Shown here piece by piece: positions 8,618 to 18,389 of a stretch of 64,000 bases of DNA (position 1 is the stretch's first letter; each line of letters starts with the position of its first letter). This DNA is from CAVSJA01 sp963728145 (lineage in GTDB: Bacteria; Bacteroidota; Bacteroidia; Chitinophagales; Chitinophagaceae). The notes beneath the pieces were generated by a model that ran no database searches, was not told where the DNA came from, and saw only the letters and a list, made by a program, of their open reading frames with translations. The stretch covers positions 496,001 to 560,000 of the forward strand of contig CAVSJA010000002.1 in assembly GCA_963728145.1 (NCBI GenBank), in the 5' to 3' direction. A program made the translations under genes and the position numbers.

Positions 8618-9745
8618 TTAAATATTGAACAATTCTGATGCAATTCGATCAGCGAATAATTTTCCCTCAGTAGTAAGAATTATACTCTTATCCTTCTTAA
8701 ACGCAAGTTGCCTCCTTATGTATTGATCCGTTTTCTTCCCGGTTTCCATCGCGGCTTCTTCTCCAAAGCGTTCTTTTATTATATCTAAATCTGTTCCTTC
8801 GGCAGTACGGATCGAGGTCATTATGTATTCATTCAATTGTTGGGCAGCAGTGAGTTCTTCGGAAGTTGAGGGGATGATTCCCTTTTCAATTGACTCCGCA
8901 TATAGTGCATTGTTTGAAATATTCCATTCACGCATATACCCGTTAAAGGAGTGTGCGGAAGGTCCAAGACCCAAATATTTTTTACCCTGCCAGTAAGAGC
9001 TATTGTGCCGGCTGCGATTACCAGGAAGTGCAAAGTTGGAGATCTCATAATGTTCGTAGCCGGCTTTTTCCAACCATTCAATCAAAGAAAGGAATTGCCT
9101 TGCCTGTACATCGGGATCAATGTCGGGCAGTTTATTCTTTTTGATCATTGAATCCAATGCAGTTTTTGGTTCAACCGTCAATGCATAGCAGGAGAGATGA
9201 GGGATTTTCAAATCAATCACACGATCTACATTTTCCTTCCATTTGCTGTCAGTGAGCGTGGGTGATCCATAAATCAGGTCAATACTTAGATTACTGAAAC
9301 CAACCGATTTTGCATTGTTGATGCATTCCAAAGCCTGCATTGCAGAATGGGCCCTGTTCATCCATTGTAAATCTTCTTCAAAAAAAGACTGGACGCCAAG
9401 GCTAAGTCGGTTAATACCTAAGTCCTTTAATTCCGTTAAGAATGGTAAAGAAAGATCGTCCGGGTTTGCTTCAAGAGTGATCTCTGCACCTGAGGATATG
9501 CTGAATGAATCGTGGAGTTTATCCAGGATGGCTTTGATTTCATTTCCCAAAAGAAGAGATGGAGTGCCGCCTCCAAAATAGATTGTTTCAATTTTTTCTC
9601 CCTGCAAATACGTTTTGCGCAGGTCAATTTCTTTCAATAAAGACTCTGAAAATTCGTTTTTCCCCTTCAATACCGTTGAAAAGTGAAAATTGCAGTAGTG
9701 GCAGGCCTGTTTGCAAAAGGGGATATGAATGTAGATGCCTGCCAT
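8618..9745 (-). CDS. hemW: HemW-like radical SAM heme chaperone
   Basis: A 375-residue radical SAM protein. The cluster motif CKQACHYC gives cysteines at residues 11, 15 and 18, followed by NF instead of the extra cysteine found in true HemN oxidases; this is the HemW pattern. IYFGGGTPSLL, EANPDDLS and RLSLGVQSF are standard HemN/HemW segments, and the C-terminal HemN domain is present. The family binds heme and is thought to deliver it to target proteins rather than to oxidise coproporphyrinogen. The start MAGIYIHIPFC is the usual one. It is divergent from the outer-membrane protein at 9796. Confidence 0.92.
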   Translation of the reverse strand: MAGIYIHIPFCKQACHYCNFHFSTVLKGKNEFSESLLKEIDLRKTYLQGEKIETIYFGGGTPSLLLGNEIKAILDKLHDSFSISSGAEITLEANPDDLSLPFLTELKDLGINRLSLGVQSFFEEDLQWMNRAHSAMQALECINNAKSVGFSNLSIDLIYGSPTLTDSKWKENVDRVIDLKIPHLSCYALTVEPKTALDSMIKKNKLPDIDPDVQARQFLSLIEWLEKAGYEHYEISNFALPGNRSRHNSSYWQGKKYLGLGPSAHSFNGYMREWNISNNALYAESIEKGIIPSTSEELTAAQQLNEYIMTSIRTAEGTDLDIIKERFGEEAAMETGKKTDQYIRRQLAFKKDKSIILTTEGKLFADRIASELFNI

Positions 9746-9795
9746 CTGTTTGCTGATTTTTATCGAATATTACAGCTCAATCCTGAAAAACCCGC

Positions 9796-11601
9796 ATGGC
9801 AAAGTTAGATGGATATATGTATTTGAGACAAACGATAATGCTTGCCTTATTTCTGGTCCCTTTAATTGTATCAGCGCAGTATACACTCCAGGTTTCTGCT
9901 GTAGATAAAGATTCTTCATTTGTCGCTGAAACACTTCGTTTGCAAACTAATTTCAGGAATCAGGCAACGGCCAGAGAATATGTAAATAAGTTACCGGTCC
10001 TGCTTCAATCCAAAGGATATTCGAACGCCTCAGTTGACAGCGCTCATTTCGATTCTTTATATGCTACAATTTCACTTTACATAGGAGAGGCATTTAAATG
10101 GGCATACCTGAACACCGATTCTGTCGATGGAAAATTATTGGACGCTGTAAATTGGAATAAGCGTGATTTCATTGGCCGGCCGGTTAATATCAATAGTTTC
10201 CAATCCCTGCAGCAACGCTTACTCGATTACATGGAAAATACCGGATATCCATTCGCACAGGTGAAATTGGACAGTATTGAGATCAGGAATGATTCATTAT
10301 ACGCTCATCTCAAAGTACACAAAGGACCCGCTTACAAGATTGATAGTATTCGCAATTTGGGGAATGGAAAGATCTCAAATTCGTTTCTCCAACGCTATTT
10401 GGGAATTCAAAATGGAAGTCCCTACCGCCTTTCACGCCTGAGAGAAGTAAGCAGGAAGATCGATGAGCTCCCTTTCTTACTGGAAAAACAACCCTGGAAT
10501 TTAACCAGGCTTGGTACAGGCTCTATTTTGAATCTCTATCTCGAGAATAAGAAAAGCAGCCAGGTGAACGTGCTCGTTGGATTCCTTCCCGCAAATCAGC
10601 AATTGCCCGATCAAAAACTACTTGTCACGGGCGAAGCAAATATCAATCTCCGGAATGCATTGGGTGGGGGAGAAACGATTGGCTTGAACTGGCAACAGAT
10701 ACAGGTTAAATCGCCCAGGCTCAATATTATTTTCCAACAACCTTTCATTTTCGGTTCTGCATTCGGGGTAAATTTTGGTTTCGATCTTTTAAAGAAGGAT
10801 TCCTCCTATGTAAACATAAACCTGCTCGCGGGTTTGCAGTACATGGTTTCAACTGATCAATCCGGGAGCATTTTCTTTCAAAACCTGCGTACCAACCTGC
10901 TTGATGTAGATACCAACCAGGTAAAGGCAACACGAGCACTTCCTCCACAGATCGATATGAACTCAACCAGTTTTGGTGTTGCTTACGAATTGAGTAAAAC
11001 GAATTATCGTTATAATCCGAGGAGGGGCAATGAATTGTTTATGAGTTTTGCTGTTGGTACCAAGGTGATCAAGAAAAATAATGTGATTGTAAAATTGAAA
11101 GATGAGAGTGATCCACTTTTTGATTTCAATTCACTTTACGATTCAATACAATTAAATTCTTATCAATTCAGGGTACGTTTGGCAGGCGCTCATTATTTTC
11201 CGTTGACAAGAGCGTCCACTTTAAAATTGGGAGCGAATGCAGGATGGTATCAAAGCCCCGATATATTCCGCAATGAACTTTTTCAGATCGGGGGTTACAA
11301 ACTCTTGAGAGGTTTTGATGAGGAAAGTATCTTTTGCTCCGAATATCTTGTAGGAACGCTGGAATACCGTTATCTCATAGGAAGGAATTCCTATTTGTTT
11401 TCCTTTATTGATATGGGCTGGGCAGGTGATAATTCACAGGCAAAAAAAGTAAATAATAGTTTTCTCGGCGCCGGGCTGGGAATGGCTTTTGAAACAAGGG
11501 CTGGCATATTTAATATTTCCCTGGCGGCTGGTAAACGTGATGATACAAATTTCAGTTTAAGCCAATCGAAGATCCATATCGGCTATGTAAACTTCTTTTA
11601 G
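9796..11601 (+). CDS. BamA/TamA-family outer-membrane protein
   Basis: A 601-residue outer-membrane protein. A signal sequence is followed by two or three POTRA-like segments (about residues 60-250, for example FQSLQQRLLDYMENTGYPFAQVKLD) and then by a 16-strand-type barrel ending in aromatic IGYVNFF. A lid-like segment reads FQIGGYKLLRGFDEESI, close to the VRGF/Y motif of the Omp85 superfamily. It is too short for BamA, which has five POTRA domains, so it is more likely a TamA-like or lineage-specific relative. The signal peptide proper begins at the in-frame ATG at 9838 (MLALFLVPLIVSAQ), so the true start may lie downstream of 9796. Confidence 0.85.
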   Translation: MAKLDGYMYLRQTIMLALFLVPLIVSAQYTLQVSAVDKDSSFVAETLRLQTNFRNQATAREYVNKLPVLLQSKGYSNASVDSAHFDSLYATISLYIGEAFKWAYLNTDSVDGKLLDAVNWNKRDFIGRPVNINSFQSLQQRLLDYMENTGYPFAQVKLDSIEIRNDSLYAHLKVHKGPAYKIDSIRNLGNGKISNSFLQRYLGIQNGSPYRLSRLREVSRKIDELPFLLEKQPWNLTRLGTGSILNLYLENKKSSQVNVLVGFLPANQQLPDQKLLVTGEANINLRNALGGGETIGLNWQQIQVKSPRLNIIFQQPFIFGSAFGVNFGFDLLKKDSSYVNINLLAGLQYMVSTDQSGSIFFQNLRTNLLDVDTNQVKATRALPPQIDMNSTSFGVAYELSKTNYRYNPRRGNELFMSFAVGTKVIKKNNVIVKLKDESDPLFDFNSLYDSIQLNSYQFRVRLAGAHYFPLTRASTLKLGANAGWYQSPDIFRNELFQIGGYKLLRGFDEESIFCSEYLVGTLEYRYLIGRNSYLFSFIDMGWAGDNSQAKKVNNSFLGAGLGMAFETRAGIFNISLAAGKRDDTNFSLSQSKIHIGYVNFF

Positions 11602-11707
11602 AATATGATAATGTAAAGATGTGATAATTTGATAATGAAAAACTATTAAGATCTTTCAAAGGAGATAAATTATCCAATTATCAAACTATCACATTAACAA
11701 ATTAAAA
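11602..11707. repeat. Intergenic self-complementary word array
   Basis: The left arm (11602-11638) is built from GTGATAATTTGATAAT-like words and the right arm (about 11667-11707) from ATTATCAAACTATCACATT. The arms pair with few mismatches around a loop of about 28 bases. The word TGTGATAA recurs in the array at 57784. Confidence 0.7.
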
Positions 11708-11708
11708 A

Positions 11709-11716
11709 TAACTTTG
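11709..11716 (+). promoter_or_regulatory. Candidate -7 element upstream of DUF4271 gene
   Basis: TAACTTTG matches the Bacteroidota TAnnTTTG consensus and lies 17 bases before the GTG start. No TTG-type -33 box is visible at the usual distance; that region is the right arm of the hairpin array. Confidence 0.35.
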
Positions 11717-11733
11717 TCTGGCAAATCTTACGG

Positions 11734-12732
11734 GTGAAGAAAATTCTATCCTTTATTTATTGTCTTTTTCTTTTTTTTAGTTCCCTCGCGCAATCCGGAA
11801 CTGATTCATTAAAACCTGTACAGGATTCCGCAGCAGTAGCGCAACCAAAGCAAACTCAGGTAAAAAAAGATAGTTCCGTTCCGCGAAGAAAGATCAGGGA
11901 TACATCGGTTACAGCCATTTCAAAACCTCTTCAAACACAGGATACAATTGTACCCCCGATTCCCGACCAGGGCTTGCTTGAATCACTCCGCTCTTTCATG
12001 AAGGGATTGACGGGTCATCCTTATTATTCATTTGCAGGGAAAGGAGAGAAGATAATCACTCAGGAAAAGACCGTGGTTAATCGTGACCTGATGTTCTATG
12101 TCCTCATCACCCTTCTTCTATATTTCGCATTGATCAGGGTTTTGTTCGGAAGGTATCTGGGTAATCTCACCTCACTGTTTTTCCGCGTGACTATGCGCCA
12201 ACAGCAGATCCGTGAGCAATTATTGCAGACCCCCATGGCATCACTCTTACTCAATATCCTATTTGTGGTGTCCGGTGGGCTTTATATTGCTTTCTTATCC
12301 GAGTACTATAAATTCGGCTCAGTTGGAAACATCTGGCTGCTATGGTTGTATTGTAGCGTTTTTCTTTCCGTCGTTTACGTTGCGAAGTATTTCTTGCTGA
12401 AATTTGCGGGCTGGATCTTCGGGGTCTCAGGCGCCAGTGATACCTATATATTTATTGTATTTCTGGTAAACAAGATGGTTGGGATCTTTCTTTTACCAGT
12501 CCTGATCATTCTTGCTTTCCCACACCCGGATTTTCAATCACTTGCCATTACGCTCTCCTTCATCATGCTTGTCTTCCTGTTTTTTTATAGATTTTTTATA
12601 TCATATAGACCCGTCAGAAGCGAAATAAAAATCAATCGTTTTCATTTTTTTATTTACCTTTGCGCATTCGAAGTAGCACCGCTTTTATTGATTTACAAGG
12701 TGTTATTAAATCTTGTGGAACGCGGTAACTAA
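11734..12732 (+). CDS. DUF4271 family integral membrane protein
   Basis: A 332-residue protein with a GTG start. It has a signal peptide (KKILSFIYCLFLFFSSLAQ), a low-complexity periplasmic linker rich in Q, D, S and P (about residues 20-85), and then seven or so hydrophobic helices (about residues 125-330). This is the DUF4271 layout, a Bacteroidota family of unknown function that often stands directly before hemD, as here (26 bp or more to the next start). The link to heme synthesis is by position only; nothing in the sequence shows a catalytic site. Confidence 0.8.
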   Translation: MKKILSFIYCLFLFFSSLAQSGTDSLKPVQDSAAVAQPKQTQVKKDSSVPRRKIRDTSVTAISKPLQTQDTIVPPIPDQGLLESLRSFMKGLTGHPYYSFAGKGEKIITQEKTVVNRDLMFYVLITLLLYFALIRVLFGRYLGNLTSLFFRVTMRQQQIREQLLQTPMASLLLNILFVVSGGLYIAFLSEYYKFGSVGNIWLLWLYCSVFLSVVYVAKYFLLKFAGWIFGVSGASDTYIFIVFLVNKMVGIFLLPVLIILAFPHPDFQSLAITLSFIMLVFLFFYRFFISYRPVRSEIKINRFHFFIYLCAFEVAPLLLIYKVLLNLVERGN

Positions 12733-12757
12733 TATTTGCGAATCTATTCGTAACACA

Positions 12758-13558
12758 ATGGTTAAAAACGGGGCTAAAGAGACAGTGTTGTCTGTCCATA
12801 TGATAAAGAAAATACTTATTACCCAGCCCAGGCCGGAAACCGACAAATCACCGTACTTTGATCTTGCCAAAAAGTATAGTGTTGAGTTGACTTTCCATCC
12901 CTTCATACGCCTGGAACCTATTCCGGCTAAAGAATTCCGGAAGCAGAAGATTGAGATTTCCAATTACACAGCGGTGATCTTTACGAGCCGCAATGCAATT
13001 GACCATTTCTTCAGGATCTGCGAGGAGATGAAAATTAGCATTTCCCAGGATACCAAGTATTTCTGCATTACGGAGGCAGTAGCTCTCTACCTGCAGAAAT
13101 TTATCCTGTACAGGAAAAGAAAGGTTTTCTACGGGGCTGACGGTACCAACAAAAGTATGTTTGATGTGATCAACAAGCATAAGGGAAATGAAAAGTTCCT
13201 TTATCCCTGCTCAGAAAACCAGCAGGATAATGAGATCGTCAACTGGCTGAAGGCGAATAATTGCGAGTTTGTCACTCCATTTATGTATCGCACTATCAGT
13301 AATGATGTGAAAGAAATTATCCAGAACGTTGAATACGATATCATTTGCTTCTTCACGCCAAGTGGTGTGAGAAGCCTCTTTGATAATTTCCCCAAGTTCA
13401 AGCAGAACGGTACCCGCTTCGGAGCTTTTGGAAACAATACTTCAAAGGCATTGGAAGAAGCAGGACTAACACTTGATATCAAGGCGCCACAACCCCAAGC
13501 ACCATCAATGGTTGCCGCATTGGAGAACTACCTCGTATCACTGAATAAGAAGAAATAA
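12758..13558 (+). CDS. hemD: Uroporphyrinogen-III synthase
   Basis: About 266 residues, HemD family: closes hydroxymethylbilane to uroporphyrinogen III in heme synthesis. The typical Bacteroidota opening is KKILITQPRPETDKSPYFDL, followed by AVIFTSRNAIDHFF and, in the second domain, IICFFTPSGVRSLFDNF and FGAFGNNTSKALEEAGL. The reading frame is open further upstream to 12713, overlapping DUF4271. I chose the ATG at 12758; the ATG at 12800, just before KKILITQP, is equally possible. No strong ribosome-binding site separates them. Confidence 0.88.
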   Translation: MVKNGAKETVLSVHMIKKILITQPRPETDKSPYFDLAKKYSVELTFHPFIRLEPIPAKEFRKQKIEISNYTAVIFTSRNAIDHFFRICEEMKISISQDTKYFCITEAVALYLQKFILYRKRKVFYGADGTNKSMFDVINKHKGNEKFLYPCSENQQDNEIVNWLKANNCEFVTPFMYRTISNDVKEIIQNVEYDIICFFTPSGVRSLFDNFPKFKQNGTRFGAFGNNTSKALEEAGLTLDIKAPQPQAPSMVAALENYLVSLNKKK

Positions 13559-13577
13559 TTCAACAAATAATTTGTAT

Positions 13578-13607
13578 AAAAAAGGCAACAGCAATGTTGC
13601 CTTTTTT
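13578..13607 (+). terminator. Intrinsic terminator after hemD
   Basis: AAAAAAGGCAACA, a GCAA loop, then TGTTGCC followed by seven T. It is near perfect and lies 19 bases after the hemD stop. The A-run on the other side would let it act in both directions. Confidence 0.9.
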
Positions 13608-13660
13608 GTTTGGTGGAATCAACCCCATAAGACCGAAATTTGTTGCTCAAATATTTCCTG

Positions 13661-13740
13661 CCCGCCTGCCTTGCTTCTTGCTCCGTCGCTGAAGCTTTGG
13701 CGCAAGCGACCGAAGCTTCGCGAAGGCGCAGCAGGCGGGA
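13661..13740. repeat. GC-rich inverted repeat with internal dispersed element
   Basis: CCCGCCTGC (13661-13669) and GCAGGCGGG (13731-13739) are perfect complements closing a 61-base interval. Inside lie two related short blocks (GAAGCTTTGGCGC and GAAGCTTCGCGAAGGCGC). The 26 bases at 13710-13735 recur in inverted orientation with two mismatches at 52957-52982. It is far more GC-rich than the AT-rich array that follows. Confidence 0.65.
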
Positions 13741-13895
13741 ATAATTTATAATCAATAATCAATAATTCTTCTGGCATGATATTGTTGCCTATCAATGAAC
13801 TCGCTCCACTTCGGACAATTATTGATTATTGATTATTAATTATTAATTAAGGCCTAAAACCATTGACCATTCACTATTGACCATTCATCATTCAC
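13741..13895. repeat. Intergenic word array between hemD and the DUF255 gene
   Basis: The left arm (13741-13767) holds AATCAATAATC words and the right arm (13816-13850) holds ATTGATTATTGATTATT. They pair over about 27 bases around a 48-base loop. A second, unpaired series follows (about 13861-13895: CATTGACCATTCACTATT and variants), using the same words as the array at 48315. The 338 bp between hemD and 13897 hold only this, the GC-rich repeat and the terminator; no gene is seen. Confidence 0.75.
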
Positions 13896-13896
13896 C

Positions 13897-15957
13897 ATGG
13901 ACAAGCATACAAACCGACTTATCAAAGAAACCAGTCCTTACCTGCTTCAGCATGCCCATAACCCGGTGGATTGGTATCCATGGGGAGATGAGGCATTGTC
14001 AAAGGCAAAGCAGGAGGACAAACCTGTGTTGGTGAGTATTGGATATGCAGCTTGTCATTGGTGTCATGTGATGGAACGGGAGAGTTTTGAAGATGAAGAG
14101 ACTGCTTCGATAATGAATGAGAATTTCATCAACATTAAGATCGATCGGGAGGAACGGCCCGACCTGGACCATATCTATATGGATGCTGTTCAGGCGATGA
14201 CTGGCAGCGGAGGTTGGCCTTTGAATATTTTTCTTACAAGTGACGGCAGACCTTTTTATGGTGGCACTTATTTCCCTCCCAGTGCTGCATATAATCGACC
14301 ATCATGGAGAGATGTTTTATTTGGAGTTCGTAAAGCGTTTAAGGAAAAAAGAACTGAAATAAATGAACAGGCGGATAATCTTACCGAGCACCTCAGAAAA
14401 TCCAATGATTTTGGCTTGAATTTGATCAACGGTGCAATTGAGGTGGAAACAGTTTTCAAGAAGTCGGGCCAGGATCTCGTATTTCAAAATATTATGCAGG
14501 TTGCTGACAAAGAGGAGGGTGGATTTGGCAAAGCGCCGAAATTCCCGCAGACTTTTACCATCCAATACCTTTTGCATTATTTCTATCATACAAAAAAAGG
14601 CGAGGCCCTGGACCAGGCTCTTCTTTCCCTGGACAAAATGATTTTTGGAGGGATCTATGATCAGGTAGGAGGTGGTTTCGCAAGGTATTCTACTGACCGG
14701 GAATGGTTGGTTCCACATTTCGAGAAAATGCTCTACGATAATGCACTTTTGGTTTCAGTGATAAGCGAAGCCGGGCAGTTGACAGGGAAGGACCATTACT
14801 TACACACGGTAACGCACACACTAAAATTTATTGAGCGGGAATTCCTCTCGCCGCAATATGGTTTTTATTCCGCTTTGGATGCGGATAGCGAAGGAGTGGA
14901 AGGCAAATATTACGTGTGGGACAAACAGGAAGTATTGGATATTTTGGGAGAAGAAAAAGGCAGCCTCATAACCGAATTTTTCGATATAACGGAAACTGGC
15001 AACTGGGAACATAAGAACATTCTTCGGGTAAAAAATCCCCCGGAAGAATTCGCGAAAAAGAAGGGGATCCCATTGAATGGATTGCTTTCAAAAATTGAAG
15101 AGGCAAAAGGATTATTGCTCGAAGCAAGGAGCAAAAGGGTGCCACCTTCTTTGGATGACAAAATCCTGTTGGGCTGGAATGCGCTAATGAATTCCGCATT
15201 GAGCAAGGCCTATGCTTTTACGGGTAATAGCAGGTACCTGGAACTGGCGACCAGGAATATGGATTTCATTCTGAAAAATTTCCGGGATCGGGAAGGAGCT
15301 TTTTTCCATACATGGAAGGAGGGAGCAGCGAAGTTTCCAGCCTTTCTCGACGATTATGCTTTCCTGATTCAGGCGCTGATACAGTTGCAAGAAGTCACCG
15401 CTGATCCTATTTACCTTAATAATGCAAGGGAAATTGCAGATTTTGTCATTCGGCAGTTCAGTGAAGAAGCTTCGGGATTTTTCTTTTTCACCAATGCCAA
15501 CCAAACGGATGTGATTTTGCGTAAAAAAGAAATATACGATGGAGCCGTCCCTTCGGGTAATTCCATCATGGCCCTAAATTTATATTATTTAGGAACTGTA
15601 TTTGATAGACCGGATTGGAGAGACAAAGCGGCAAAATTGTGTGGAGGAATGCAGAATGTTTTGACGAAATACCCAACCTCCTTTGGAGTTTGGGCAATCC
15701 TTAGCCAGTCCCTGACCCATGGAATTCCAGAAATAGCAATTTTGGGGAAAAGTTTTAGACGAGTCCATGAGGAATTTTTACGTATTTTCATCCCCCTTAA
15801 AATTTTTCAATCCGCACCCCTGTCAACCCCTGAATTCCCACTACTTAGGGACAAGCCAGACTCCGACCTTCCGAAACTGTACCTCTGTAAACAGTATGCC
15901 TGCCAAAATCCTGTGAGCAAAGTCGAAGAACTAGTCCAACTGCTTGAAACTGTGTAA
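13897..15957 (+). CDS. DUF255 / thioredoxin-domain protein (YyaL/SSP411 family)
   Basis: A 686-residue protein of the family known as YyaL in bacteria and spermatogenesis-associated protein 20 in animals. The N-terminal thioredoxin-like domain opens NRLIKETSPYLLQHAHNPV and has the CxxC-type ACHWCHVMERESF at about residues 49-61, then GGWPLNIFLTSDGRPFYGGT. An alpha/alpha-barrel domain like cellobiose epimerase or N-acylglucosamine epimerase follows (GGIYDQVGGGFARYSTD, VPHFEKMLYDNA, ALDADSEGVEGKYY). Full length for the family. The biochemical role is not established. Confidence 0.92.
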   Translation: MDKHTNRLIKETSPYLLQHAHNPVDWYPWGDEALSKAKQEDKPVLVSIGYAACHWCHVMERESFEDEETASIMNENFINIKIDREERPDLDHIYMDAVQAMTGSGGWPLNIFLTSDGRPFYGGTYFPPSAAYNRPSWRDVLFGVRKAFKEKRTEINEQADNLTEHLRKSNDFGLNLINGAIEVETVFKKSGQDLVFQNIMQVADKEEGGFGKAPKFPQTFTIQYLLHYFYHTKKGEALDQALLSLDKMIFGGIYDQVGGGFARYSTDREWLVPHFEKMLYDNALLVSVISEAGQLTGKDHYLHTVTHTLKFIEREFLSPQYGFYSALDADSEGVEGKYYVWDKQEVLDILGEEKGSLITEFFDITETGNWEHKNILRVKNPPEEFAKKKGIPLNGLLSKIEEAKGLLLEARSKRVPPSLDDKILLGWNALMNSALSKAYAFTGNSRYLELATRNMDFILKNFRDREGAFFHTWKEGAAKFPAFLDDYAFLIQALIQLQEVTADPIYLNNAREIADFVIRQFSEEASGFFFFTNANQTDVILRKKEIYDGAVPSGNSIMALNLYYLGTVFDRPDWRDKAAKLCGGMQNVLTKYPTSFGVWAILSQSLTHGIPEIAILGKSFRRVHEEFLRIFIPLKIFQSAPLSTPEFPLLRDKPDSDLPKLYLCKQYACQNPVSKVEELVQLLETV

Positions 15958-16055
15958 AACTTAAAAATTTTTTTCGATACAATAATCTGATTTCAAGCGG
16001 CGTTTAAACATTTGCTCATGTCCTGTATTGCAGTTTTGAAAAATAAAATCTAAAC

Positions 16056-16086
16056 TTGTGATGAAGTCGGTAAAACATTATTTTTG
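16056..16086 (+). promoter_or_regulatory. Predicted promoter of the gldKLMN operon
   Basis: TTG at 16056-16058 and TATTTTTG at 16079-16086 are 20 bases apart, fitting the Bacteroidota -33/-7 pattern (TTG, 17-23 bases, TAnnTTTG). The gldK ATG lies 20 bases further on. No other promoter-like pair is seen before gldL, gldM or gldN. Confidence 0.6.
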
Positions 16087-16105
16087 CCCAATACCCTTTA
16101 AGATT

Positions 16106-17423
16106 ATGAAAATGAAAAACCTATCCACTAGCAATTGCACTTCTGGCGGTATTAGCTATCACCGGTTGCGGCAAGTTAGGAAAGAAAGCGTCTAAGGGCA
16201 TGCCTAACGACGGCCAGCTACATGGAGTCGCCCCCGGAACAAAGTATAATTTAGCAAAGCCACCTGGCATGGTGTACGTTCCTCCTGGAACCTTTCATAT
16301 GGGTCCCAGTGACGAGGACGTGAATTATGCTTATACTGCCCGGAACAAGCAAATCTCCATCAATGGCTTCTGGATGGATGCCACTGAGGTTACCAACAAT
16401 GAATACCGTCAGTTCGTATACTGGGTCCGTGACTCTATCGCAGCTACCCTTATGCAGTATGGTAAAGAGAATGATGGTGTCTTCCAGGTTGACTGGAAAA
16501 AAGCGAAGACCATCAAGTGGGATGATAAATCAACTATTGAAAAGATCGACCAGATGATCCTTTCTCCTGAGAACAGGGTTTTTGGTAAAAAAGAGATCGA
16601 TCCTTCTAAACTGATTTATCATTCTGAGACCTTCGATCTGAAAGAAGCTGCGCTTCGTGAGAACGCAAGTCAAGCCTCGTTCACAGTTCATCGTAAAGAA
16701 AGATATTGCTATCTATCCTGATACATTGGTCTGGATTCGTGACTTTCAGTTATTCTTACAATGAACCCATGACCAAAAGATATTTCTCCCACCCTGCATT
16801 CGGCAATTATCCTGTTAGTGGTGTAACCTGGAAACAGGCTACTGCCTTCTGCGAGTGGAGAACACACTACCTGAATTCCTTCCTTGAGTCAAAGAAAAAG
16901 ACAACGGAATCGGATTTCCGTCTGCCTACAGAAGCAGAGTGGGAATATGCAGCTCGTGGTGGTCGTTCTCAGTCAATGTTCCCATGGGGTAACTATTACC
17001 TGAGAAACCGCAAAGGTTGCTTGCTCGCTAACTTTAAACCAGGTCGTGGTAACTATCCTGAAGATGGCGGTTTCTATACCGTACGTGCTGATGCATACTG
17101 GCCTAACGACTTCGGTCTGTATTGTATGGCAGGTAACGTTGCTGAGTGGACTTCTTCCTTATATTATGAAGGAGCTTACAACTTCCAGCATGATATGAAC
17201 CCGGATATCCGTTTCAACGCAAAGGATTCAGATCCTCCACGAATGAAACGTAAAGTAATCCGTGGCGGTAGCTGGAAAGATGTAGGTTATTATCTTGCAG
17301 ACTAGCACCCGTAATTACGAGTACAAGGATACAGCGAAGTCTTATATCGGTTTCCGTTGTGTGATTGATTTGCCTGCCATCTCAAAAGAAGCGTTAAATT
17401 CTGCTTATCGAGTAAAATTTTAA
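16106..17423 (+). CDS. gldK: GldK, gliding / T9SS lipoprotein (four frameshifts)
   Basis: GldK is an outer-membrane lipoprotein that forms the periplasmic ring of the type IX secretion system with GldN. The frame must be pieced together. A start at 16106 (or 16112), an extra base near 16127, then LAIALLAVLAITGCG with the lipidated cysteine. A long open stretch 16128-16670 contains MVYVPPGTFHMGPSDEDVNY. Extra C at 16671 restores DIAIYPDTLVWIRDF; extra C at 16747 restores SYSYNEPMT; extra G at 17297 restores LQTSTRNYEY to a TAA at 17421. The formylglycine-generating-enzyme-like domain (LPTEAEWEYAARGG, MAGNVAEWTS, VIRGGSW) is complete. All four changes are single extra bases, so I read the gene as intact in life. 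Confidence 0.85.
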
Positions 17424-17536
17424 AGCGTAAATGACCGTTATTGTAATTGATTTAATAGTTAAAATCAAAATAGTATTCTTTTCACTGAACTCTAAAAAAT
17501 AAAATCCGTTTTCTAACCTTCTAAATTTTTAAAATT

Positions 17537-18301
17537 ATGGCTGGAGTTTCTAAATCAACTGAAAAACTGGTGAACGTAATAGTGTGTATTGGTGCTGCAA
17601 TTGTAATCTTTGGCGCCTGGCAGAAAATTACTCACCAACCACTCGCTGACTTCTTCCTGACAGCAGGTCTTATTACAGAAGCAGTGATCTTCATGGTATA
17701 TGCATTTTTACCCCCTCCGGGTTCGGAAATGCATGCAATCGCAGAAGCATTACCTAAGCTGGCTAGCGGTAACTCTGGAAATCCTGCACTGGATAAGTTG
17801 GACAAGATGCTGCAGGAAGCGGATATCACTCCAGCTAACCTCAGCAAACTGAGCGATGGATTTAAAAAACTTGGAACTTCTGTTGACAAGATCGCAGATG
17901 TATCTGATGTAGTAAAATCTACAAGCGATTATTCAGCTAAGACCAAGGAAGCTACTGCTGCCCTTGATGCAATGAAAGATGCTTATCAGAGTGCAACAAC
18001 TACAATGGGTCATTTCAATTCTGCTGCGGAAAGCACAAAGCAATTCCATGAGCAGGTACAGGTCCTGACAAAGAATTTAGGTTCACTGAATGCTATCTAT
18101 GAACTGGAATTACAGGATACAAACAATCACCTGAAAGCTATGAATAATTTCTATAGCAACCTGGTACAGGCTTCTCAAACTATGCAGGGAAGTGTTGATG
18201 ATGCTAAGAAAGCTCACGAGCAGATCGCTAAACTTGCAGGTAACCTGAGCCAGCTGAATACCATTTATGGTAATATGCTGAGCGCAATGCAGGGTCGCTA
18301 A
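17537..18301 (+). CDS. gldL: GldL, inner-membrane motor protein of T9SS / gliding
   Basis: 254 residues, intact. Two N-terminal transmembrane helices (about residues 10-28 and 35-56, the second containing GLITEAVIFMVYAFLPP) are followed by a long cytoplasmic coiled-coil region rich in A, K, L and Q. The conserved glutamate in the second helix (ITEAVIF) matches the residue proposed to take part in proton use by the GldLM motor. GldL pairs with GldM, whose gene follows after 88 bp. It is the only gene of this operon with no frame break. Confidence 0.93.
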   Translation: MAGVSKSTEKLVNVIVCIGAAIVIFGAWQKITHQPLADFFLTAGLITEAVIFMVYAFLPPPGSEMHAIAEALPKLASGNSGNPALDKLDKMLQEADITPANLSKLSDGFKKLGTSVDKIADVSDVVKSTSDYSAKTKEATAALDAMKDAYQSATTTMGHFNSAAESTKQFHEQVQVLTKNLGSLNAIYELELQDTNNHLKAMNNFYSNLVQASQTMQGSVDDAKKAHEQIAKLAGNLSQLNTIYGNMLSAMQGR

Positions 18302-18389
18302 GACCAGGTAGAAAACGGATAATCTTAATCCAATACCCGTGTAAACTTACCCTTGAAAACAGATTGTTTAAAAAGAAAAACCTAAATCC

